Shown here: positions 24,217-32,439 of the stretch, piece after piece
How positions within the stretch are numbered: position 1 is the stretch's first letter
Layout of the letters: each line of letters starts with the position of its first letter
Assembly: GCF_041080625.1 (NCBI RefSeq)
Contig: NZ_CP163518.1
Coordinates: 4,712,001 to 4,776,000, forward strand
Direction of reading: 5' to 3'
Origin: Streptomyces sp. CG1
Lineage (GTDB): Bacteria; Actinomycetota; Actinomycetes; Streptomycetales; Streptomycetaceae
Length of the DNA: 64,000 bases
Notes under the pieces: model-generated
What the model saw: the letters and a program-made list of their open reading frames with translations, nothing else
The model's database searches: none
What the model was told of the DNA's origin: nothing
Program-made: the position numbers and the translations under genes

Positions 24217-25134
24217 CTACGAGGCGTTCGGCCGAGAACCACTCCGCGCCGCAGATTCCATCGCCAAAAGCTGGGACAGCATCGGCATCGGATCCACCCC
24301 GACCGACCCCGGCAAAATCTCCGCGATCCGCTCCGGCGTCCAGGAAGAACCCTCGGCATAAGCCGAGCGCAGCTCCCGCGGCTGGGCCCACACCGCGATC
24401 TTCGGTCCGGCGACCGTGTACACCTGCCCGGTGATGTCCAGCGCAGCGGCCCCGTCCGAGAGCAGGTACACCACCAGCGCCGCCACATCCTCCGGCTCGC
24501 CGATCTCCGCCAGCTCCATGGGCACGTTCGCCGACATCCGGGTACGCGCCACCGGCGCCACCGCGTTCGCGGTCACGCCGTACTTGTGCAGGCCCAGCGC
24601 GGCGCTGCGCACGAGCGAGATGATCCCGCCCTTCGCCGCGCTGTAGTTGGCCTGGGACACCGACCCCTGGTGGTTGCCGCTGGTGAAGCCGATCAGCGTG
24701 CCGGAGCGCTGCCCCCGCATCACCGCGGACGCCGCCCGGAAGACGGTGAACGTGCCCTTGAGGTGGGTGGCGATCACCGGATCCCACTCCTCCTCGGTCA
24801 TGTTGAACAGCATCCGCTCGCGCAGGATCCCGGCCACGCACACGACCCCGTCGAGACGGCCGTACGACGACAGGGCCACGTCGACGACCCGTTGCCCGCC
24901 CGCCATCGTGGAGATGTCGTCGGCCACCGCGACCGCCTCCCCGCCCGCGGCCTCGATCTCCTTGACGACGGCCTCGGCGACCTCACTGGTGGGCGAGGCG
25001 CCGTCCATGGCGACGCCGTAGTCGTTGACGACGACCTTCGCCCCCTCGGCGGCCGCCGCCCGCGCGACCGCCCGGCCGATACCGCGTCCGGCACCGGTCA
25101 CGGCGACGACCTTTCCTGCCAAGAAGTTCCCCAC
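24217..25134 (-). CDS. SDR-family 3-hydroxyacyl-CoA/17beta-HSD type-4-like dehydrogenase
   Basis: This 305-residue short-chain dehydrogenase has TGAGRGIGRAVARAAAAEGAKVVVNDYG, where the VNDYG after the second strand is typical of the NAD-dependent MFE-2/HSD17B4 group. It also has catalytic GNHQGSVSQANYSAAKGG (Ser, Tyr, Lys), and a long C-terminal tail. Mycobacterial relatives act in sterol side-chain and ring CoA metabolism. It should oxidise a 3-hydroxyacyl-CoA formed by a hydratase. The start lies 23 bp from the palindrome at 25158-25170, shared with the divergent cyclase gene. It heads an operon with ACAD and ADH. Confidence 0.88.
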   Translation of the reverse strand: MGNFLAGKVVAVTGAGRGIGRAVARAAAAEGAKVVVNDYGVAMDGASPTSEVAEAVVKEIEAAGGEAVAVADDISTMAGGQRVVDVALSSYGRLDGVVCVAGILRERMLFNMTEEEWDPVIATHLKGTFTVFRAASAVMRGQRSGTLIGFTSGNHQGSVSQANYSAAKGGIISLVRSAALGLHKYGVTANAVAPVARTRMSANVPMELAEIGEPEDVAALVVYLLSDGAAALDITGQVYTVAGPKIAVWAQPRELRSAYAEGSSWTPERIAEILPGSVGVDPMPMLSQLLAMESAARSGSRPNAS

Positions 25135-25157
25135 GCCCGGCCCCTTCCCGCGGTTTC

Positions 25158-25170
25158 TGACGGTCCGTTA
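25158..25170. promoter_or_regulatory. Palindromic operator, site 6 (TGACGGTCCGTTA)
   Basis: This has one mismatch from the TGAC-n5-GTCA consensus and keeps the outer TC/GA flanks. It sits between the divergent SDR (25134) and cyclase (25221) starts. Confidence 0.65.
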
Positions 25171-25220
25171 GATTCTATGGCGCGTCGGACGCGCGGACAC
25201 AAGCCCCGGGGAGGCACCGG

Positions 25221-26147
25221 ATGGCACTGCCGGAGGAGTTCCACGAGATCGCGGGGCGCGTGAACAACTGGGGGCGCTGGGGAGCGGACGACGAGAGCGG
25301 GACCCTGAACCTCATCACCGACGAGGTCGTGCGCGCGGCCGCCACCGAGGTCCGTACCGGCCGCCGGATCCCGCTGGCCCTCCCCCTCCAGCAGGACGGC
25401 ATACAGACCGGCGTGATCCCCGGCCGCGTCAACCCCCTCCACGCCATGGTCCAGATCAACCAGGAACTCTTCGGCCCGGGCACGGTGGCGTGCAGCGACG
25501 ACGCGGTGACCATGGGCCTGCAGGCCGGTACCCACTGGGACGCGCTCAGCCATGTCTCGCACTCGGGGAGGCTCTACAACGGCCGCCCGGCGCACACGGT
25601 CACCGCGCACGGCGGCGCGGAGTTCGGGGGGATCGGCAAGGCGCGGCACCTCGTCTCGCGCGGGGTGCTGCTGGACGTGGCACGCGCGCGTGGCGTGGAC
25701 CGGCTGGACGGCGGGCGCGCGGTCACTCCGGAGGATCTGGAGGAGGCCGAGGAGTTCGGCGGGGTCCGGGTCCGAGCCGGTGACGTCGTCCTGGTCCGGA
25801 CCGGGCAGGTGCGGGTGTATCTGGCCGGGGACAGGCACGGGTACGGCTATCCGTCGCCGGGGCTGTCCATCCGTACACCGGAGTGGTTCCACGCGCGCGA
25901 CGTCGCGGCGGTTGCGAACGACACGCTCACTTTTGAGATATTTCCGCCCGAGTCGGAGAATCTCTGGTTGCCCGTGCATGCCCTGGACCTGGTGGAGATG
26001 GGGATGCTGCAGGGCCAGAACTGGAATCTCGAAGAGTTGTCCACAGCCTGTGGAGAAACGGGGCGGTACGCGTTCCTGCTGTCGGCGACGCCCGAGCCGT
26101 TCGTCGGCGCGACGGGCAGCCCGGTGGCTCCCGTGGCCGTCCTCTGA
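25221..26147 (+). CDS. Cyclase-family (kynurenine-formamidase-like) hydrolase
   Basis: The 308-residue protein has the cyclase fold metal motif MGLQAGTHWDALSHVSHSG (about residues 95-113), close to HxGTHxDxxxH but with Gln-Ala before GTH. RVRAGDVVLVRTGQVRVYL and HALDLVEMGMLQGQNWNLEEL follow. Members hydrolyse amides, lactones or ring bonds with a divalent metal. In this cluster ring-opening or lactone hydrolysis of a CoA-pathway intermediate is likely but not proven. The altered first metal ligand occurs in many actinobacterial homologues. It is divergent from the SDR operon over a shared palindrome. Confidence 0.85.
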   Translation: MALPEEFHEIAGRVNNWGRWGADDESGTLNLITDEVVRAAATEVRTGRRIPLALPLQQDGIQTGVIPGRVNPLHAMVQINQELFGPGTVACSDDAVTMGLQAGTHWDALSHVSHSGRLYNGRPAHTVTAHGGAEFGGIGKARHLVSRGVLLDVARARGVDRLDGGRAVTPEDLEEAEEFGGVRVRAGDVVLVRTGQVRVYLAGDRHGYGYPSPGLSIRTPEWFHARDVAAVANDTLTFEIFPPESENLWLPVHALDLVEMGMLQGQNWNLEELSTACGETGRYAFLLSATPEPFVGATGSPVAPVAVL

Positions 26148-26424
26148 AGGTCCGCCGTCGTTCTCCGAGGCTCCCGCGGGGCGTTGGCCGGCCGGCGGCG
26201 CGCCTCCCCCACCGTCATGCGCACGCGCCGCCCACCGGGTGCGACCCACACTCGGCGAGGACCGCCGTCGTCAAGGCCCTCGCCGTCCCCTCGCGGCGAA
26301 TCGTCGCCCACAAGCGTGTTCAGGTGGTCACGGGTCGTCAACGCCGGTACGGAGATTTGTTACGTACGCCCTGTTCGGGGCACCCGCGCACGGAGGCATC
26401 CCCGGCGCACCACCGCGCCGGGTG

Positions 26425-26982
26425 CTACACCGCCTCGAAGGCGAGCCCCTCGTACGCGGACAGTCCGCTCCCGTACGCCATCGTTGCGCTCTCACGGGGC
26501 TTCGAACAGCGGTCCAGTTCGCACCAGATGCTCTTGCCGGCACCCTCCGGGCTCCAGCCCCAGCGATCGGCCAGACAGTCGACGAGCGCCAGGCCACGAC
26601 CGCCGGTGGCGTCACCACCGGCGCAACGCGGCACGGGGGCGCGGGAGCTGCAGTCGGCCACCTCGACGCGCACGGTGGCGGCCACGGGCGGGTCGGCCTC
26701 CTCGACCGCCTCGGCCCGCTCGGTCTTCTCGAGAGCCTCGGCTCTCTCGGCCGCCTCCGCCTCCGCTTCCGCGCCCGGCAGGGAGAGCCGCAGCACGGCC
26801 GTGCGGCCGGTGTGCACCACGGCGTTGGTCACCAGCTCGGAGACGAGCAGGATCAGGGTCTCGGCCAGCGGCTCGTCGGCCGCTATCCCGAGCCCGGCGA
26901 GCCGGGAGCGGGCCCACCTCCTCGCTCGCCCCACCTCCGTGGGGTCGGGCCGGATCTCCAGCTGCACTTCAAGCACCTGCAC
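26425..26982 (-). CDS. ATP-binding anti-sigma-type protein with acidic insertion
   Basis: This 185-residue GHKL ATPase has ILLVSELVTNAVVHTG (N box, about 44-59), VEVADCSSRAPVPR in place of a clear G1 box, and GGRGLALVDCLADRWGW (G2) near residue 130. Between two core strands is a 30-residue Ala/Glu helix-like insertion (EAEAEAAERAEALEKTERAE) not found in typical RsbW-type domains. The start is GTG 26982 or 26976. It is a stand-alone regulator candidate in the cytosol. The region 26148-26424 downstream has no gene. Confidence 0.82.
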   Translation of the reverse strand: MQVLEVQLEIRPDPTEVGRARRWARSRLAGLGIAADEPLAETLILLVSELVTNAVVHTGRTAVLRLSLPGAEAEAEAAERAEALEKTERAEAVEEADPPVAATVRVEVADCSSRAPVPRCAGGDATGGRGLALVDCLADRWGWSPEGAGKSIWCELDRCSKPRESATMAYGSGLSAYEGLAFEAV

Positions 26983-27208
26983 CGCTCACACCATCCGAAC
27001 CGGCGGACACATGACCCCACGCCACCAGGCCGCCGCGACCGAAGCCGCCACGATGATCACGAGGGCCACGATCGTAGCCATTTTCTGCATGGCCAGAACA
27101 ACGGCCAGAGCAAGGGTCACGGAACGTGATTCCCTTTGGAGCCAGCATGGTTGACGTACAGTCACGCCAACAAGCGCTTCGGGCATATTCCAACGCGAAG
27201 GAGTACGC

Positions 27209-27400
27209 GTGAGGCATACTGTGCGACGCTCGCGCCGGGACATCGAACAGGAGACGGCCGAGACCGTCCCCGCACCGCGAGCGGCGCCGCGCACCGCGCG
27301 ACCCGGCACCGCCCCAGGGGCATCGCCGGCCCGGCCCGTGCTCGCAGCCACTCGCATCCCACACAAGGTACCGGAGGGGACCGCCGACTCCGGGTCGTGA
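27209..27400 (+). CDS. Possible small basic protein
   Basis: GTG 27209 is preceded by AAGGAG at a good distance (five bases) and opens a 63-codon frame. It begins RHTVRRSRRDIEQETAE and continues Pro/Ala/Arg-rich to EGTADSGS. It is positively charged at the N-terminus, has no membrane helix and no recognised family. The ribosome-binding site is the main support. The surrounding 26983-27517 otherwise shows no convincing gene. Confidence 0.4.
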   Translation: MRHTVRRSRRDIEQETAETVPAPRAAPRTARPGTAPGASPARPVLAATRIPHKVPEGTADSGS

Positions 27401-27517
27401 CGAGTCTCGCGAAGGACACAACCGGGTATCGACGCAAAGTGATACCGGCATGCCACGATCCGCGACATCTTGGGCCAGGGCTTTGCCACTGCCGCAGCCC
27501 AGGGGGTTGCCGGTGCC

Positions 27518-28393
27518 TCAGGCCACCAGTCGCGCCGCGAGGAGTTCCTCACTCTCCGTGCTCCCGCCGCCACGGCGGGCCCGCACCCAGGCCCGTTTCA
27601 GATGCAGGTGTACGTCCGCCTCCCAGGTGAAACCCATGCCGCCGTGCACCTGCAGGCAGTCCCGGGCGCCGTGTACGGCGGCCTCGTCGGCGAGCAGGCG
27701 GGCGGCGGCGATGTCGGCCGGGTCGGCGGTGACAGCGGCCGCGTAGACGGCGACACGCGCGGTCTCGGTGCGCACCAGGAGGTCCGCGCAGAGGTGTTTG
27801 ACGGCCTGGAAGGCGCCGATCGGCTGCCCGAACTGCTCTCGCGTCCGGGCGTGTTGCACGGCCAGCTCTCCGACGCGTACGGCGGTACCGAGTTGCTCGG
27901 CGGCGGTGAGCAGGTCGGCCAAGGGGGCTGTGGCGGCTCCATCGCGGGCTGCGGGGACGCGGTGCAGGGGGGTCAGCGGGTCCAGTGAGCGCAGTGGCGC
28001 GGCGCCCCCGGTGTCGCCGAGGACGACGTCCGCCGCGTCCAGCCACTCCACCAGTTCCCCGTCGACGGCAGCCACGACCGTCTCCCCGCCGGCCGCGCCC
28101 GGTACGGTCCCGGCGGCGAGGTGGGTCGCCACGAGCGGTCCGGGCAGCAGCGCGCGCCCCGCCTCCTCGAAGGCCAGCACCGTTTCGGGCAGCCCCAGCC
28201 CGACCCCGCCGTCCGCCTCGGGCTGCCGCAGGGCGAAGAACCCGGCGTCCCCGAGCGCCCGCCACAGCTCCCGGTCGAGCCGCCCCGGCGTGTCGACGGC
28301 CGCCCGCAACGCCTCCCGTCCGAACCGCCGCTCCAACAGCTCCCGTACGCCCGCCCGCAACGCCCGCTGATCCGCGCTGAGTTGGAACCGCAT
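27518..28393 (-). CDS. Acyl-CoA dehydrogenase, small (beta-like) subunit
   Basis: This 291-residue ACAD is about 90 residues shorter than a standard one. It keeps the N-terminal helices (LRAGVRELLERRFGREALRAAVD, LGLPETVLAFEEAGRALLPGPLVATHLA) and the C-terminal HARTREQFGQPIGAFQAVKHLCADLL and QVHGGMGFTWEADVHLHLKRA, but its middle beta domain is reduced. This is the hallmark of the small subunit of alpha2beta2 steroid-type dehydrogenases. It directly follows the large-subunit gene (63 bp). ATG 28393 has AAGGAG eight bases upstream; ATG 28399 is too close to it. Confidence 0.87.
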   Translation of the reverse strand: MRFQLSADQRALRAGVRELLERRFGREALRAAVDTPGRLDRELWRALGDAGFFALRQPEADGGVGLGLPETVLAFEEAGRALLPGPLVATHLAAGTVPGAAGGETVVAAVDGELVEWLDAADVVLGDTGGAAPLRSLDPLTPLHRVPAARDGAATAPLADLLTAAEQLGTAVRVGELAVQHARTREQFGQPIGAFQAVKHLCADLLVRTETARVAVYAAAVTADPADIAAARLLADEAAVHGARDCLQVHGGMGFTWEADVHLHLKRAWVRARRGGGSTESEELLAARLVA

Positions 28394-28398
28394 GCTCA

Positions 28399-28426
28399 TC
28401 TCTCCTTCGGGTATCTCTCCTTCGGG
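28399..28426 (-). repeat. Tandem duplication of the Shine-Dalgarno region
   Basis: TCTCTCCTTCGGG occurs perfectly at 28399-28411 and 28414-28426 (15-bp period). On the coding strand this gives two CCCGAAGGAGAGA copies in front of the small ACAD gene, so two good ribosome-binding sites precede the start. Confidence 0.6.
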
Positions 28427-28455
28427 CAGGCACCTCGAACAGTGAGGGCACGCGT

Positions 28456-29589
28456 TCATCTCCCCTTCGGCAGGCCCAGAATCCGCTCGGCCACGATGTT
28501 GCGCTGGATCTGGGAGGTGCCGGCGGCGATCGTGTACGACAGAGCGGACAAGCGGTCGAGCACCCACGGCCGGTCCAAGTCGAAGGCGTCCGGGCCGAGT
28601 ACGTCGGCTGCGGTGTCGTACAGCTCCTGACGGGCCTGCGAATAGCGGAGTTTGAACACCGAACCCCCGGCACCCGGCACCCCGCCGCTCGCCTCCGCCT
28701 CGCTCACGTTCCACTGGGTCAGCCGCCACAGCGCCCGGAACTCCGCCTCCAGCCGCCCGAGCCGGCGCCGCAGCACGGGATCGTCCCAGCGGCCGTTCTC
28801 CCGTGCGGCGCAGGCGAGTTCGCCCAGGACCCGGCGGCAGGCGACGACCTCGCCGACGAAGGCCGTGCCGCGTTCGAAGGACAGGGTCACCATGGTCACC
28901 CGCCAGCCGTCGTTCTCCGCGCCGACCCGGTTGCCGACCGGCACCCGGACCTCGTCCAGGAACACCTCGGCGAACTCCGCCGACCCGGCGAGCGTGCGCA
29001 GCGGCCGTACGGTGATGCCCTCGGCGTCCATGGGCATGGCCAGCCAGGTGATGCCCTGGTGCTTGGGCACGTCCGGGTCCGTGCGGACCAGCAGTTCGCA
29101 CCAGTCGGCGACCTCGGCGTGCGAGGTCCAGATCTTGGACCCGCTCACCACGTAGTCGTCGCCGTCGCGCCACGCGCGCGTGCGCAGCGCGGCGAGGTCG
29201 GAGCCGGCACCGGGCTCGCTGAACCCCTGGCACCACACCTCCTCGCCACGCAGGATCGGCGGCAGCCAGCGCGCCCGCTGCTCGGCGGTGCCCTCGGCGG
29301 CGATGGTCGGCCCGGCGTGCAGCAGTCCGACGAAGCCCGCGCCCACATAGGGAGCGCCCGCCTTCTCGGTCTCCTCCAGGAAGATCAGCCGGGTGGTCGG
29401 TGAGGCGTCCCAGTGGACGTCGGCGTACCCGGCGTCGTACAGCATCCGCTGCCAGCCGAGGTCGTAGGCGCGGCGGCCGGGCCAGTCGTCCGGGGACGGC
29501 CCCGCGGGCAGGGTGGGCAGCACCTTGGCGAGCCACTCGCGCAGCCGGCCCCGGAACTCCTCCTCCTCGGGCGTGCAGGAGAGGTCCAT
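28456..29589 (-). CDS. Acyl-CoA dehydrogenase, large subunit (FadE type)
   Basis: This 377-residue ACAD has WCQGFSEPGAGSDLAALRTRAW, GSKIWTSHAEVADWCELLVRTD, VTLSFERGTAFVGEV and the C-terminal SYTIAAGTSQIQRNIVAERILGLPKGR. It is a full-length FAD subunit and is followed by the 291-residue small-subunit gene, so the two probably form a heterotetramer. The active-site Glu cannot be assigned without alignment. ATG 29589 overlaps the stop of the amidohydrolase gene by one base. The three-gene operon is driven from the region with twin palindromes at 30837-30876. Confidence 0.92.
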   Translation of the reverse strand: MDLSCTPEEEEFRGRLREWLAKVLPTLPAGPSPDDWPGRRAYDLGWQRMLYDAGYADVHWDASPTTRLIFLEETEKAGAPYVGAGFVGLLHAGPTIAAEGTAEQRARWLPPILRGEEVWCQGFSEPGAGSDLAALRTRAWRDGDDYVVSGSKIWTSHAEVADWCELLVRTDPDVPKHQGITWLAMPMDAEGITVRPLRTLAGSAEFAEVFLDEVRVPVGNRVGAENDGWRVTMVTLSFERGTAFVGEVVACRRVLGELACAARENGRWDDPVLRRRLGRLEAEFRALWRLTQWNVSEAEASGGVPGAGGSVFKLRYSQARQELYDTAADVLGPDAFDLDRPWVLDRLSALSYTIAAGTSQIQRNIVAERILGLPKGR

Positions 29590-30782
29590 CACTTGTCGAG
29601 GTCCAGGCCGAGCATGCGGATGGCGTTGCCCCGCATCAGCTTGTACACGGTCTCGTCGTCCAGGCCCTTCACATGGTCGAGGGCGACCTCCTTGGTGTGC
29701 GGGAAGGTCGAGTCGACGTGCGGGTAGTCGGTCTCGAAGGTGGCGTTGTCGCGGCCGACGACGTCGATCGAGGCGACCCCGTGCTTGTCGCGGAAGAAGC
29801 AGCAGAAGATCTGCCGGTAGTAGTACGTCGAGGGCGGCTCGGGGATCAGGTCCCTGACCCCGCCCCAGGCCCGGTGCTCCTCCCACACGTCGTCGGCGCG
29901 TTCCAGGGCGTACGGCACCCAGCCCATCTGCCCTTCGCTGTAGGCGAGTTTGAGCTGCGGGAACTTCACCAGGACCCCGCTGAAGAGGTAGTCCATCATC
30001 GAGGCCATCGCGTTGTTGAAGCTGAGCGAGGCCTGGACGGCGGGCGGGGCGTCCGGGGAGGCGGCCGGCATCTGCGAGCTGCTGCCGATGTGCATGTTGA
30101 CGACCGTGCCCGTCTCCTGGCAGACGGCGAAGAACGGGTCCCAGTAACCGGAGTGGATGGACGGCAGCCCGAGGTAGGTGGGGATCTCCGAGAAGGTCAC
30201 CGCCCGCACCCCGCGCTCGGCGTTGCGCCGGATCTCGGCCACGGCGAGGTCCACGTCCCACAGCGGGATCAGGCACAGCGGGATCAGGCGCCCGCCGCTG
30301 TCCCCGCACCACTCCTCGACCATCCAGTCGTTGTAGGCGCGCACGCAGGCGAGGGCGACCTCCTTGTCGTGCGCCTCGGCGAAGGTCTGCCCGCAGAAAC
30401 GCGGGAAGGTCGGGAAGCAGAGGCTCGCCTCGACGTGATTGAGGTCCATGTCGGCGAGCCGCGCCTTCGGGTCCCAGCACCCGCGCCGCATCTGCTCCCG
30501 GGTGATCCCCTCCAGCGTCATCTCGTCCCGGTCGAAGCCGACGGCGGCGATGTTGCGCTTGTACGGGAACTTCAGATCCTCGTAGATCCACCAGTCCGTC
30601 GGCTGGCCCGCCGGGTCCATGGTGATCTGGTACTTGCCGCCGACGTAGGCCAGCTCCCCGATGCCGGCGGTCAGCGGTTTGGGCCCACGGTCCCGGTACC
30701 TGGCCGGGAGCCAGGTCTCGAAGAGGTGGGCGGGCTCGATCACATGGTCGTCGACGCTGATGATGCGGGGCAGTTCGGTCAT
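29589..30782 (-). CDS. Amidohydrolase-family protein (PF04909, ACMSD-like)
   Basis: The 397-residue metal-dependent hydrolase/decarboxylase-fold protein has ISVDDHVIEPAHLFETWLP at the N-terminus (metal ligand region), LADMDLNHVEASLCFPTFPRFCGQ, VNMHIGSSSQMP and the C-terminal ETDYPHVDSTFPHTKE, whose Asp is the conserved late ligand. Such proteins recur in actinobacterial acyl-CoA clusters, often duplicated, with undefined substrates. ATG 30782 is 54 bp from the palindrome pair shared with the divergent CoA ligase. It is coupled by one-base overlap to the large ACAD gene. Confidence 0.88.
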   Translation of the reverse strand: MTELPRIISVDDHVIEPAHLFETWLPARYRDRGPKPLTAGIGELAYVGGKYQITMDPAGQPTDWWIYEDLKFPYKRNIAAVGFDRDEMTLEGITREQMRRGCWDPKARLADMDLNHVEASLCFPTFPRFCGQTFAEAHDKEVALACVRAYNDWMVEEWCGDSGGRLIPLCLIPLWDVDLAVAEIRRNAERGVRAVTFSEIPTYLGLPSIHSGYWDPFFAVCQETGTVVNMHIGSSSQMPAASPDAPPAVQASLSFNNAMASMMDYLFSGVLVKFPQLKLAYSEGQMGWVPYALERADDVWEEHRAWGGVRDLIPEPPSTYYYRQIFCCFFRDKHGVASIDVVGRDNATFETDYPHVDSTFPHTKEVALDHVKGLDDETVYKLMRGNAIRMLGLDLDK

Positions 30783-30836
30783 GGTTCCCCTCGCGTTCCC
30801 CTCCGTCGGACAGTACTCGGCCGGGCAGTACTTATC

Positions 30837-30876
30837 TGATGGCCCGTCAGATAGCATGCCACCTGACGGTTCGTCA
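30837..30876. promoter_or_regulatory. Tandem palindromic operators, sites 7 and 8
   Basis: TGATGGCCCGTCA (30837-30849) and TGACGGTTCGTCA (30864-30876), centres 27 bp apart, lie between the divergent amidohydrolase (30782) and CoA ligase (30909) starts. They belong to the TGAC-n5-GTCA family. Confidence 0.7.
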
Positions 30877-30908
30877 GCCAACCCGGCCAAGCCAGTCAGG
30901 GGGCACAC

Positions 30909-32423
30909 GTGAACGAGACCCCGCATTCCCTGAGTTCCGCCGGCACCCTGTGGGATCTGGTCGTCCGCCGTGCCGCCCTGACCCCCGACCGCCCGGTCCT
31001 CCTCCAGGGCGACCGCCGGCTCACCTTCGGCGAGCTGCGCGCGCGTGCCGAGCGGGTGGCGGCCGGCCTGTACGGCATGGGCGTGCGCCCCGGCACGGTG
31101 GTCGCCTGGCAGCTGCCCACCCGCATCGAGACGGTCCTGCTGTCCTTCGCGCTGGCCCGTCTGGGCGCCGTACAGTCCCCGGTGATCCCCTTCTACCGGG
31201 ACCGGGAGGTCGGCTTCGCGCTGCGGGAGTCGAAGGCGGAGTTCTTCGCGGTCCCGGGCCTGTGGCGGGGCCACGACCACACGGACATGGCCCGCCGCCT
31301 GGACGCGAGGGGGATCTTCGAGGCGTACGACGACGACTCCCTGCCGGACGGCGACCCGTCGAAGCTCCCCGCCCCGCCCGCCGAGGGCACCTCGGTCCGC
31401 TGGATCTACTGGACCTCGGGCACCACCTCCGACCCCAAGGGCGTGCTGCACACCGACCGCTCCCTGATCGCCGGCGGCTCCTGCCTGGCGCACGCACTGC
31501 GGCTCACGGCGGCCGACGTCGGCTCGATCGCCTTCCCGTACGCCCACATAGGCGGCCCCGACTACCTGGTGATGCTCCTGCTGTACGGCTTCCCGGCGGT
31601 GATGTTCGAGCACTTCACGCTGCCGGACGCGCTGCCGGAGTACCGGCGGCACCGGGTGACGGTGGCCGGCGGCTCCACGGCCTTCTACTCCCTGTTCCTG
31701 GCCGAGCAGCGCAGACAGCCGGGCGAGAAGGTGATCCCGTCTCTCCGGCTGCTCGCCGGGGGCGGCGCGCCCAAGCCGCCGGAGGTCTATCACGCGGTGG
31801 TCCGCGAGATGGACGTCCAGCTCACCCACGGCTACGGCATGACCGAGGTCCCGATGATCACCATGGGGGATCCGCGGGACACCCCGGAGAACCTGGCGAC
31901 GACCGAGGGCCGCCCGCCCGCCGGCATGGAGATCCGGATCGTGGACGGCGAGATACGGCTGCGCGGGGAGGCCGTCTGCCAGGGCTATCTGGACCCCGCC
32001 CAGACGGCCGCCGCCTTCGACGCGGACGGCTTCCTGCGCACCGGTGACCTGGGCCGGGTGACGGACTCCGGCCACCTGATCCTCACCGGCCGGCTGAAGG
32101 ACGTGATCATCCGCAAGGGCGAGAACATCTCGGCCAAGGAGATCGAGGACCTGCTCGCCGCGCATCCCGCGATAGCGGACGCGGCGGTCATCGGCCTGCC
32201 GGACGCCGACCGGGGGGAACTGGTCTGCGCGGTGCTGGAACAGCCACCGGACTCCGATGAGTTGACTCTTCCGGAGATCGTCTCCTACCTGCGCTCGGCG
32301 GGCCTGTCCGTCCACAAGCTGCCGGAGCGGCTGGAGGTGGTGGAGGCGCTGCCGCGCAACGACACGCTGCGGAAGGTGCTCAAGTACAAGCTGAGGGAGC
32401 GGTTTTCACGACCGTTCGCTTAG
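30909..32423 (+). CDS. AMP-forming acyl-CoA ligase (FadD-like)
   Basis: The 504-residue ANL-superfamily ligase has the P-loop IYWTSGTTSDPKGVLHTD, the adenylate motif LTHGYGMTEVPM near residue 310, YLDPAQTAAAFDADGFLRTGDLGR and the C-terminal GRLKDVIIRKGENISAKEIEDLL hinge/lysine region. It should activate a fatty, cyclic or steroid acid through an acyl-AMP. The start is GTG 30909, 32 bp after the twin palindromes. It is divergent from the amidohydrolase/ACAD operon. Together with the NDP-forming synthetase at 10773 the regulon has two distinct acid-activation routes. Confidence 0.9.
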   Translation: MNETPHSLSSAGTLWDLVVRRAALTPDRPVLLQGDRRLTFGELRARAERVAAGLYGMGVRPGTVVAWQLPTRIETVLLSFALARLGAVQSPVIPFYRDREVGFALRESKAEFFAVPGLWRGHDHTDMARRLDARGIFEAYDDDSLPDGDPSKLPAPPAEGTSVRWIYWTSGTTSDPKGVLHTDRSLIAGGSCLAHALRLTAADVGSIAFPYAHIGGPDYLVMLLLYGFPAVMFEHFTLPDALPEYRRHRVTVAGGSTAFYSLFLAEQRRQPGEKVIPSLRLLAGGGAPKPPEVYHAVVREMDVQLTHGYGMTEVPMITMGDPRDTPENLATTEGRPPAGMEIRIVDGEIRLRGEAVCQGYLDPAQTAAAFDADGFLRTGDLGRVTDSGHLILTGRLKDVIIRKGENISAKEIEDLLAAHPAIADAAVIGLPDADRGELVCAVLEQPPDSDELTLPEIVSYLRSAGLSVHKLPERLEVVEALPRNDTLRKVLKYKLRERFSRPFA

Positions 32424-32439
32424 GCCGCCTCGGGCACCG

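Noticed and set aside
25552..27154. Several long plus-strand frames across the cyclase end and the ATPase region
   Set aside because: They are Arg/Pro-rich, lack domains and ribosome-binding sites, and lie opposite or out of frame with clear genes; typical GC-rich shadows.
27136..27630. 164-codon plus-strand frame and opposing minus frames around 26969-27573
   Set aside because: No domains or ribosome-binding sites; only the 63-codon frame at 27209 has a convincing Shine-Dalgarno.
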